Source: Henckelia pumila (Eukaryota; Streptophyta; Magnoliopsida; Lamiales; Gesneriaceae). Taken from it: 64,000 nt of DNA. Shown here piece after piece: positions 21,062 through 31,179 of the stretch. The notes under the pieces were generated by a model. It made no database searches. It was not told the origin of the DNA and saw only the letters and a program-made list of their open reading frames with translations. Each line of letters starts with the position of its first letter. The first letter of the stretch is position 1. The DNA is taken from the NCBI RefSeq assembly GCF_033568475.1, contig NC_133123.1, positions 2,604,001-2,668,000 of the forward strand, in the 5' to 3' direction. Both the position numbers and the translations under genes were made by a program.

Positions 21062-24000
21062 TGTGACGTCCCGTATTTTAAACATTTAATAAAAGAGTTG
21101 CGGAAAAAGAGTGAGAAAATTTTTCAAAACTTTTTAAACTATGCAGGGAGTGCATCGCTCTAGTACATCAAAAAATCAAAATATGGAACACGAATGCAAC
21201 CCTACATTTAAGTCCATCTAAGATACGGCACGTCAAAACCTACTAATAACATTTAAAGAGGATAGGGGAAAGTAAGTTCAATTAATTAACTATATATATA
21301 AAATACATTTGAAAATAATCAAAGAATTCACATAACAACATTAACTGAAATAAACATTTAAAAGATGAAACATTTGAAATCCTCAAAACTCATCTCTAAA
21401 AGACTGATAATAAAAATAATTAAATCATTACTTTTAAACATCGTACATATAATATTGTAACAATATGACATAAATAAAAATTTTTAATTATTTTTCTTTT
21501 TAAAGAAACATCAGAGCTTCTGATCTGTCGTGTCATGCAATGTCTTCGCCTCTTGGACTCTTCAGCCGTGCTACCAATGCTTTTTAAATCAAAACTGCTA
21601 AACCATCTGCACCATTCAAGTATAGTGAGTCTAAAGGACTCAGCAAGATTAAAATATGCATATCGATATCATTATTATTTCAAAATACTTTAAACTTAAA
21701 ATGACTTGAACATACGTAACATGATACCTTGAAATTGAAGAACTTTAACTTAAACATCATGGAACTTTAAACTTAAAATATTGAACATGAAATTCATGCA
21801 TTTCTTCAAAACTTTACCATTTAATTCTTAAATAAACATTTGCACTAACATCTAATGAAAATCATGCAACTTGGACAAACATCAAACTGTGAACATAAAC
21901 CATGAATATAACATAAAAACTCATCATTTTGGGATGATGAATTATGTGAAATTGTGGCAACCTTCATAATGGGCACATTCATCTTTCTTTCTTGTTGATC
22001 AACAAGCATATGACACTAAGCCTCATAACATTCGTTCTTTGGAAAGGCCCTCTTCGGAGCTCATCCCGGAGCACCAGTCCCGTGTACATATCCATTTCGT
22101 GAGCCATGTTTGGAAAGGCCCTCTCCGGATCCCAAACCGGAGCACCAATCCCGTGTTTGCCACCACAAAGACACATAAGACGTCAAAATATTTTCGTTCA
22201 TCAACATATCATATCATGCTTCATCTTAACATTATTCATTAATGCCTCATCATCTTATCATTTCATCATAACTTTCATCTTTCATCATATCATTTCATTA
22301 ATTATGAATCATCATTATTTCATCGTAATTTCCTTCATAAACTTTCATTCATGAACATAAAACTTTACTCAATAACTTCATGCATGTCATAGATGATAAA
22401 AATCATACTTTCATATTCAACATAGGTTTCATGAATGAAACATAGACATGTACATGCATCACATAACGTAATCGATCCACGTAAGTCGTTCTTTTCGTTC
22501 TTGGCTTAAAACTTGAAACTTTTTGCATAAAAACTCTTAAATATACTTTATAAGCCTTTAAAGATCATATGAATTTAGGACCCTAAAATAACATAAAAAC
22601 AACTTCAAATCAGAAGGCCATGCGCGGGGGCGCCACCTTTCAGGCGCGGGCGCGCGTGCTCTGCTGTTGGGTCTTCTTGTTTGTTCTTAAACTCTATTTT
22701 TCAGTCGGAATTCGGAAAAGTGGTAAACATGAAAGTTTTAAACCTTGATCTTGGATTTCAAATGCCGAAAACCGCACCTTAATTGGAATTTTCAGTAAAA
22801 AGTTATGCTCATTCTCCCCAAATGTTTCACTGCCGAGAAATCAAAACACTCGACACACTTTGGGGTGATTTTGACCAATCTTTCAAAATGATTTTGACAA
22901 AACTCAGAACATGAAAGTTGTAGATAAATAAGTTGTTTTTCAAATAAAATTGGCCTCATATCATTTAAATCACTACACTAATTTTGATTTTCAAAATAGT
23001 AACAAGTGCCGCTAATCCGGAACAATCCAACACATTTAACATTTCAAAACTTTCACTCAAACTAACTCAATAATTTAAAATATGATATTTTCTACTACTC
23101 TAGCTATATACTTTAAATAAAACACCCCTTGAAACTTCAAGAACACATAAAAACTTAAATGAAACATGTATCTCTTGAATCAAATTCAAGAACATGACAA
23201 GAACGACTTATGCTTCACGATTTTATACTATCACATAACATGTTCTTCAAACTCATAAAATCAAAACTTCATGCTCTTGAAATTCTTGAAATTCATGCAT
23301 ACATATCTCAACATACATCTTTTCATATCAAAATAAATATATTTTAAATGGTGGTTTCAAAACCTTAAAAATTTGTACTTGCCTTAACGAAGATTGAGAT
23401 GATCCAAAACTTCGATAACGAGCTAACCTTTGGTACGAACGGAAATTGGGAGCTCTTTGATTTTAAGGAACACCGATGTAAAGGGAAAAGGAAGAAATGG
23501 AAATGGGAGGAAGGGAAGTAGGCGTGTGATTGAGAGGGAAGGGGAGACAAGTGATAATGAAGGGGGTCAAGGGTAGATGGATATGGATAATATGAATTAA
23601 TACAACAGGTGTGTTGGATACATAAAATGTAGTCAATCCAACACGCCTCAAATCGGATTATTAAAATTTTCCTTCCAATGCTAGAAATAAAACCATAGCA
23701 ATATTATACTCAAAATGCTTGTAATAATATTCTATACGATCTCGTGTATTGGTTAGATTTGTTCCGTGAGTCCAAATCAAACTCGACATGAAATCGTTAA
23801 CTCAATCGAGAATATTAAAATAAGATAGACATAAATCATAAAATCATTAATCTAATCATGACTTAAAGACTTTAAAGAATATAAACCATTAAAACAAGTA
23901 TAACCATTTAAATCAAGAATAATAAAATAAAATAATTTAAAATCATTTAACACAATGAAAATATTTAAATGACAAATGCATTTAAATCATAATCAACAAA

Positions 24001-24126
24001 ATGGAATAGATTAAAGCTCATTTAAAATACCTTTGTAAATCATGAATAATACAAAAAAATAACTTAAATCTATTAAAATTCATTAAATAAACCGTGAATG
24101 GACTTATGAATTTTCTGGGTATTACA
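21062..24126 (-). mobile_element. Nested 3.07-kb gypsy solo LTR
   Basis: 3065 bp flanked by exact TTTTA duplications (21057-21061 and 24127-24131). On the minus strand it starts TGTAATACCCAG and ends CGGGACGTCACA, so it is oriented minus. It has no coding region or primer site. It contains a roughly 70-bp direct duplication around GGAAAGGCCCTCT (about 22039 and 22109) and a GC-rich patch at 22618-22662. It is unusually long for a solo LTR. Confidence 0.75.
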
Positions 24127-24654
24127 TTTTACTGGGAAACTATGTTTCTTACCGGAGTTATCCGGCTATTGTTATGTTGTATGTGTCATGGCGATTTGCG
24201 GAAGTGGAACAGGACAAAAGCGAACTTGAAGAACAAGGAATGAGAGATTAGAGTGGCAATCTTTGTTTAGATGTTCATGATGCTGTCAAGTCTTATATTG
24301 AGTCTAGAAGAATGAACTTGTTGTACTTATGATGTTAAAGACTTGTTAGTTGATGGAGAATAGTCTTGTTGAAGCTTTGTAAGACTTGAATTAGTTATGT
24401 AAATTATGAACAAAACTCATCTTGTTGTGATATGTAGTTCTTGTGCAAAGAGTTCTTTACATGGCTATATCTTCTCTTTGAAAAGGATGGCATGTTTTCT
24501 TTTTAGATTAATGCCTTAATGATGTATTGTGACATAGAAGATGTCCATAACTTGATCTTGATATAAGGTATATTGTAGCATTAGAGTGCAAGCTTAGAAG
24601 AGAAGGAATCAAAGATGGAAAATGTCCTGCTGAAACCTGGACTGCTACTGTCCA

Positions 24655-24775
24655 GGGGTGCGCTCGAGCGGCTGAAAATAGCAGCTCGAGCGCAGCCCTT
24701 GGAGGGTGCGTACTGTTTTGGAAAAAACAGGGCGCGCTCGCGCGGCTTTTTCAGCCGCGCGGGCGCACCCCAAAT
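24655..24775 (+). repeat. GC-rich double hairpin in the solo LTR
   Basis: Two perfect 9-bp stems: GCGCTCGAG (24660-24668) with CTCGAGCGC (24685-24693), loop 16; and CGCGCGGCT (24739-24747) with AGCCGCGCG (24753-24761), loop 5. They lie 100-200 bp before the LTR end in otherwise AT-rich sequence. Confidence 0.8.
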
Positions 24776-24869
24776 TGAAAAAAAAAATTTGTTGCTTTGA
24801 TGCTTAGCTTTAATTCATGATTCTTGAATTCATATTATAAATTGAGATATTACAAACGGGGTCGTCACA

Positions 24870-25933
24870 ACCCTCAAACTTTCGAGCATAATGGTTCCAA
24901 ACTTCTCTCGCCGGGACACTAGAGAAAAAAATGTGAGAAAAAGTCTCTTGCCCGCGACAACATTGGCACATAGAAGGAATTGAGAGACCTCTACCCTATA
25001 GAATATCATCTGTAGGTAATCTTTTATAGAACCATCGCAAACAAAAAATCGAAATGGAGGGTCTAAGAAGTTTGGACCAGCATCCAGAAAACCAGCCCTC
25101 ATGATGATTCTTGTTCCGAACAAGCTGCCAGGCCGATTTAGAGGAAAATTTGCCATCCGAGGAAGGTTTCCAAACTGCTCGATCATCATTAGTCGAGTGA
25201 ATGGGAATGTCCATAATCTGGGCACTCACACCCTCAGAAACCACTGAATGCAATCTCTCCAAGTTCCACTCTCTCCCATCACAGAACCAATGAACCAGTC
25301 TATTGGCCAGCCCCTGAATCGGGTATCTCGAGGCCAGTGTACCATCTGGCATCCAAGAATCAAACCAGAAACTCAAAGCCCCCTTGCCTATACTCCAACC
25401 GATTTCCTTTTCTGCTCTATCTCTGATCTTCATCATTCTTCTCCAAGTTGGGGAGACATCTTGCATGAGGCGCACTGCAGTGGGAAGAGAACTCTTGCAA
25501 TATCTAATATGCAAAAAATCACTCCAGATAGAGTTCACCGTTCTGAAGCGGACCCAAAGCTTAACAGAGAAAGCTGTGACCGTATCTTTCATCCTCCGAA
25601 TACCGAGACCACCTTCCAATACTGGTTTACAAATTTTGTTCCAAGCAATCCAATGATTTTATAATCTCAGGGCTTTGAGCCCCACAAAAACTTGGCACAA
25701 ATCATTTCTAGGCGCCGTAAAACAGTTCTCGGTGGCTGTAACACCTGGAATAAATATATCGGCATAGAACATAGAACACTTTTAATCAACACCAGTCTGC
25801 TACCAAAAGATAACAATTTTGCTTCCCATCCCTGCAATTTTCGATTTGCGCCAGCAACAATATGATCAAAATAGAGGCTCTTACGGGGACCCAAAAATAA
25901 AGGAGCACCTAGGTAGCGCAAGGAAGATTCCTG
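24870..25933 (-). pseudogene. LINE: reverse transcriptase C-terminus and zf-RVT
   Basis: Minus-strand LINE coding remnant. 25933-25670 encodes the end of the RT (SSLRYLGAPLFLGPRK, then KLQGWEAKLLSFGSRLVLIK), typical of plant L1-type LINEs. 25619-24996 continues (GLGIRRMKD, WSDFLHIRYCK), and 25225-24870 matches the zf-RVT domain. Stops and frameshifts break the frame. It is interrupted at 25933 by the Athila-like LTR; the catalytic RT core is not in the window. Confidence 0.85.
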
Positions 25934-27136
25934 TGATAAGTGTATTTTATACACTTAATTTATTTATGATTTTAATTGTTAATTATTTGTTTCGAGCAGA
26001 TTTATGCCTGGGTTTTGTTGTTTTTGTGCTTACAGAGAATTATTAAATTGGTGAGGAAAAGAAGAGAAAAATAAGATTTAAAGAGAAAAGAAGAAATAGA
26101 AGAATAAAAGAAAGGGAAAAGAAAGAAAAAAAGGAAGCGTAACGTGCATAACGTGCAATTCTATTGGGCTTTATCATTGGGCTTTTGACGCGTTAAGTAT
26201 AAAAGAAATCTGAGAAGGCAGATTTGAGAAGAGTCGCACGCACAGCAGCACACAGAGCAGAGAAGACGTGATCGTGGGAAATTCTGAGAAGAGAATTCTG
26301 GGGCTTTATCATGAAGAACAAAGACGGAGTTCGATTGACCGGACACGACGTCGATGACAAATTTGATTCTTATCTTTATTTATTTAATTCTGAATATGTT
26401 TGGATTTATGATTTATTGTTTTCCGAATTTTATTATGAACTAAATTTTTAGAGTCTAGAGGTCGGATGGAACCTCGTGTAGACATTTTCATGAATTTTTG
26501 ATTTTATTTAATTGATTTCTTCTAAATTAATTGTTCTTTCTAGTTTTGGTAGTCTTTTCAATTACCTGATCAATAATTGAATTGTAATATTTATTTGGAA
26601 TCCGGAACTCGACAGAGGGGATTTTAAATAGGACAGATAGAATTAACACCTTTAATTATTATATAGCTCGAGAGAGTATAGAACATTAATGGAGCTTTTA
26701 GGAAGAACATTGTTTACATAGATCACTGCAATTAGATTCTTAATAGGGATATTAGAATTGAAATTGTAGTTGATATAATCTATTTGTTGCTCGAGAGAGG
26801 GAAATAGAATAATCTAAGTATTCTTGGCTATTACTTGAAAGGAATTCATGAAACTAAATTAATTAGGAATGATTGTTGTTGAAACCAGGTAAAATCTAAA
26901 CCTCTAGACCATTTTTTCCTCTGATTATTAATCTCTAAAAGTTGCGTGTGTGCTATAAAATTATCTTTTATTTTATTTATTTGAAAACCTCTAAAATTCT
27001 ATTTTTTTAGATAAAGTTTGGACTATTTTAATTACAAGTACTATATATTTTCAATTTACTCTCTGTGGGAACGATACTCAATTCATCATTATATTAAAAC
27101 TTGACACTCGTACGCTTGCGAGGAATTTTCACAACA
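25934..27136 (+). repeat. 5' LTR of a non-autonomous Athila-like element
   Basis: About 1.2 kb starting TGATAAGTGTATTTTATACAC and ending TTTTCACAACA, characteristic of Athila LTRs. A TATA box TATAAAAG lies at 26198-26205. It is followed by a tRNA-Asp-type primer site. Start chosen at TGATAAG; TGTGATAAG two bases earlier is possible. Confidence 0.85.
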
Positions 27137-27142
27137 AGTTTT

Positions 27143-27160
27143 TGGTGCCGCTTCCGGGGA
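27143..27160 (+). other. Primer-binding site (tRNA-Asp type)
   Basis: TGGTGCCGCTTCCGGGGA, a variant of the TGGCGCCGTTGCCGGGGA site used by Athila elements, 6 bp inside the LTR. Confidence 0.8.
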
Positions 27161-27273
27161 GTAATTTTTGAAATTAATTTAGTCTTGTTACCAATTAGTC
27201 TAGATTTTAATTTAGAGTTTTTATTTTTATTTTTAGTTACTGATTGAAGTCTTCTTGTTTTTTATTGCAGTTT

Positions 27274-29523
27274 ATGCGACGATCTCAAAGTGAGAATTCT
27301 CTACTTTATTATCTGGAGATCGAGCGTACTGCACGTGCTTTGAGAAGAGCAAGGAGAGAAGAGCTACAAAATATGGCTGAAGAAAACCAAGCTCCCATGG
27401 TGCCAATCAGAGACCACTTCAGGCTGGCGATCCAGGAATCACTATTCTGGAATCGCTCGAGGGACAATTAATGCCCACAATTTTGAACTAAAGCCGACAT
27501 TAATCAACATGGTGCAATCAAATCAATTCAATGGGAATGCTACAGCTGATCCTCATCTACACCTGCGGACTTTCTTAGAAATTACCGATACGGTAAAATA
27601 TAATGGTGTTCCTGAGGATATAATTCGCTTACGCTTGTTTCCTTTTTCTCTCAGGGATCAAGCTAGAAGTTGGTTGCAATCACTGCCGTTGGGGAGCATA
27701 ACTACTTGGGAAGACATGGCAGTCAAGTTTCTTGCAAAATATTTTCCACCTGCCAAGTCCACCCAACTCAAGATAGAAATCAGTACCTTCAGACAGATGG
27801 ATTCTGAACAGTTCTATGAGGCGTGGGAAAGGTATAAAGATTTACTTAGACGTTGTACTAACAACAATTTTGCAAATTGGGAGCAGATTGAGTTGTTTTA
27901 CAATGGACTGAATGCGCCCACGAGGATGTCTGTGGATTCTGCTGCTGGAGGTACCATATTTGCAAAGGATCCCGCTCAGGCTTACAATATGCTGGAACAA
28001 ATGATGATCAATAGTTTAAATGGCCATTTGAGCGTATGGGAGTCAAGAATCCTGTGGGATTGTATGCAATGGATCCTCTTACATCTATCACTGCCCAATT
28101 ATATGCACTGTCGACGCAAGTAGCTTCATTGAACAAGGTGAATGTTGCAGATTCAGCGGGTGTGTCAGGTGCTATGGAGGAATCTCATCATTCTGAACAG
28201 GCACAATACATAAATCAAAGAGGTTATGGAGGCTACAGAGGTAATCCTGTCCCTAATACTTATCACCCTAGTTTGAGGAATACTGAAAATTTTTCATATG
28301 CTAACAATACTAATAATGGTGATGGTAAGTTGTCTTTAGAGGATGTGGTTAATACCTTTGTGCAGGAAGCAGGTAAGAGGATGGCGAGAACTAAGTCTCG
28401 TCTTGACAGTCTAGAAACACATGTGGTAAATATGGGTGCCATGATGAAATCCATGGAGACTAGCATTGGGCAGTTGGCGAACGCTTTGAAAGATAATAAT
28501 CGTGGTCAATTCCCAAGCAATACTGAGGTGAATCCCATTGAACAGTGTAAGGCCATTGAGTTGAGGAGTGTAAAAGAAGTTGGAGTCCATGAACCTACTA
28601 TCGAAGAGAAGAAATCTGAGGAAAAATTCGAGGAGAAGGAGATTGAACTTGAGCCAAAACCGATGTACAAGCCTCAACTTCCTTACCCTCAAAGGTTCAA
28701 GAAGAAGGTATTGGATGAGCAGTTCTCCAAGTTCTTGGAAATTTTTAAGAAGATTCATATCAACATCCCCTTTGCTGATGCTTTGGAGCAAATGCCGAAT
28801 TATGCGAAGTTCATCAAGGAGGTGATGTCCAAGAAGAGAAAGCTGCATGAGAATGAAGTGGTTAACCTAACTGAAGAATGCAGTGCTGTGCTACAAAATA
28901 AGATGTCACAAAAGCTTAAGGATCCAGGGAGTTTTACTATTCCTTGTTCAATTGGTGGATATCTTATTACTACTGCATTATGTGACTTAGGAGACATTAT
29001 TAATTTAATGCCATTTTCTGTTTACAGGGCATTGGATCTGGGAGAGATGAAGCCGACATCGATCACTCTGCAGCTGGCAGATAGAAGCATAAAGTATCCA
29101 CGAGGTTTCATAGAAGATGTACTCATCAAGGTGGATAAATTCATCTTTCCGACGGATTTTGTGATTCTGGATATGGAAGAAGAGCACGCCATGCCATTGA
29201 TTTTTGGGAGACCATTTTTGGCTACGGCGGATGCAAAAATTGAAGTGAAGAAGGGTGAATTGTCAATGGGGGTGGAACGAGAACGAGTGATTTTTAACAT
29301 ATTTATGAAGACACCTAGTACACCCATTGAAGAATTGTGTTTGGTTGAGCGAGTTGTCCTGAAGCAAGATGACCGCCAAAGAGCTGAAATCGAAAATGAA
29401 TCTCCAAAGGAGCAAACACCAAATTTACCAAAGAAAAAAACCACGAAGAAAAAGAAAGCCAAATTTAAAAAGTTGTTCGTGGAATATATTTGGCGTGTGA
29501 AAGAGAAGGGAAAGACCGTCTAA
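27274..29523 (+). pseudogene. Athila-like gag-protease with two frameshifts
   Basis: Starts at ATG 27274 (MRRSQSENS). A first frameshift near 27430-27460 separates the N-terminus (VPIRDHFRLAIQ) from the gag core (DPHLHLRTFLEITDT, RLRLFPFSLRDQARSWLQ). A second near 28040 leads into the long C-terminal frame. The retropepsin-like domain (about 28940-29280) has CDLGDIINLMP where Athila proteins have DLGAS: the catalytic Asp remains but the following Ala is Asp. It also has LADRSIKYPRG and the IFGRPFLAT motif. The protein ends in a lysine-rich tail (LPKKKTTKKKKAKFKK) at 29521 with no pol. Confidence 0.85.
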
Positions 29524-30518
29524 TACCGATGAAAGTCGGGCTGACGACTGTAAACTAAGCGCTACTTGGGAGGCAATCCAAGATTTTTCTTTTATTTTAT
29601 TTACTCTTTTTTTTATTTTGATTTAATTTTTGATTAATTATTTTTAGTACATTTTTTATAAATTTTTTTTTTGAAGCCTAATTCTTGTCAATTTTTAAAA
29701 TTTTTCAGGCTTAAAAATCTCAAATTTGACACAGAGGCGCGCCCACCCCTCTTAATCTGAGCGCCCGTGCGAAAGTCTGGGAGAAATTAATTTTGAAGTC
29801 GTGACTTGAGAGCGCCCGCGCTATTCTTATTGAGCGCCCGCGCGCACGCTACGCTTCAAAGAATTACTAAGAGCGCTACTTTCTGCGCCTTTCATCCCAA
29901 TCGCGCTACTCTGCTGCGCCTTTCATCCCAACCGCGCAGAAAGCAGCGCCCCTCAGCCAAGCAGTGCTATTCATGCGCCCCTCACAATCAACAACGCTAA
30001 TTTCCGCGCACTACATCAAATCCATCTAAACGCGCAATAAATTCAACAGTAGAGATACATTGGGCAATGGCATCTTCACAAGTCTTTCTCTCGTTTAATC
30101 CCTCTTCATAGACGCTGAAAATTTTCATTTTTCTACAAATTCTCAGTAAGGCAGTTACTGGAATCTTCAAGAATTGATCATCAGGGCCCGTGCATCTAAT
30201 CTCTCCTGTAGTTTTTTTTCCCTTGATCCACGCACGTTCCAATAGAGCTGTGATCCATCTTTGTCGTGACGATAAAAAGCTGAATTTTACATTTCAAATT
30301 TGAGTCGTGTTCAAATTATGACTTTAGGCAGTTGAGTTTTGTGATCTGTGGGGTTGAGCGTGTGATGTGTAGTGAATTTGGATACCATTGATTTAGCACA
30401 TACAAGGTTTTCGATGAATTTTCAGGGAGAAAGTTGTGCGTGAACTTCTGTTGTTTCTAACGTGGGATTGTGATATATTGCTTGAGGCTATTAATTGGTG
30501 TTGAATTGTTGACTTGCC
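29524..30518 (+). other. Spacer with GGGAGGCAA motif and GCGC-rich block
   Basis: Directly after the gag stop is a conserved-looking stretch (AGCGCTACTTGGGAGGCAA, about 29558-29576) known from Athila elements at the pol/env boundary. A GC-rich block of repeated GCGCCCGCGC motifs follows (29735-30010). An antisense 81-codon open frame (30242-29997) has a protein-like composition but no recognisable family. Confidence 0.6.
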
Positions 30519-31179
30519 ATGCCGCCTAAAACCAAGGGAAAGGGAGCTATTTCTTCATCAACGTCTGCTGCTCAGTATGATATACACCGTTTTTGGAATG
30601 CCACCGCAGTTGATAATTACAATGAGTTGTTACAGAAGGGTATGCACAAAGAAAGGGGAATGAGTTGAGAGAGTATGATGCTCCGACATTAATTGAAGCA
30701 AGACGACGAGGGTGGGAGTTATTTGTCAGGAGTCCGCCATATGCGGTGATGTCTTTAGTTCGCGAGTTCTATGCGAATTTAATGGTCAAGGATGTAAACC
30801 TGAAGGTCCGAGTTCGAGGACAATTGGTGGCCTTCGACAGAAGCACTATTAATACCTTATACGGTTTGCCAGAAATTGAGAATGATGAATACCAGGTATT
30901 AAAGAATGATCCATTCCCAGCGGATGTCGTGCTTCAGATTTTGTGTCACGATGGTGCGGAATGGAAGAAAAACTCGAAAGACGTTCCTGTGACATTTTTA
31001 TCCAGATTTCTTTGAAGGGATCCGAATAATTGGCATGAGTTTGTAGCTGCCAGGATGTTGCCATCTGGGCATACATCAGATGTGACTAGGGCTAGAGCTA
31101 GTCTTGTTTATTGCATAGTAACGGCGAAATCTGTTGATGTCGGTAGGGTGCTTCAAGACTCTATTATTGACGTTGTCAA
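30519..31179 (+). pseudogene. Putative plant transposon protein ORF, frameshifted and truncated
   Basis: ATG 30519 (MPPKTKGKGAISSS), basic N-terminus, then a one-base frameshift near 30650. The frame continues with YDAPTLIEARRRGWELF and VREFYANL, features of the putative plant transposon protein domain often found downstream in Athila-related elements. An in-frame TGA at 31013-31015 interrupts it before DPNNWHEFVAARMLPSGH. It is cut off at 31179 by the next LTR. Function unknown. Confidence 0.7.

Larger units (their letters stand above)
19647..24869 (+). mobile_element. Gypsy (chromovirus-type) solo LTR, itself interrupted
   Basis: Starts TGTAACGCCCGG and ends GGGGTCGTCACA, the paired ends typical of chromovirus LTRs, inserted in the LINE. 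The flanks are AACCT and ACCCT (or CAACC exactly if the element is taken one base longer at the left and two shorter at the right). Without the nested element at 21062-24126 and its duplication it measures about 2.15 kb. There is no primer site, PPT or coding region, so it is a solo LTR. A GC-rich hairpin block lies near its 3' end (24655-24775). Confidence 0.75.
25934..31179 (+). mobile_element. Non-autonomous Athila-like element (5' part visible)
   Basis: LTR, primer site, gag-protease, a spacer and a plant-transposon-type ORF, with no RT, RNase H or integrase between protease and spacer. It sits in the LINE and is cut at 31180 by another LTR. Its 3' part would lie beyond the right edge of the window. 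Confidence 0.75.

Noticed and set aside
22039..22354. Overlapping short ORFs near 22.0-22.4 kb
   Set aside because: They lie in the nested solo LTR, around a short direct duplication and TCAT-rich simple sequence.
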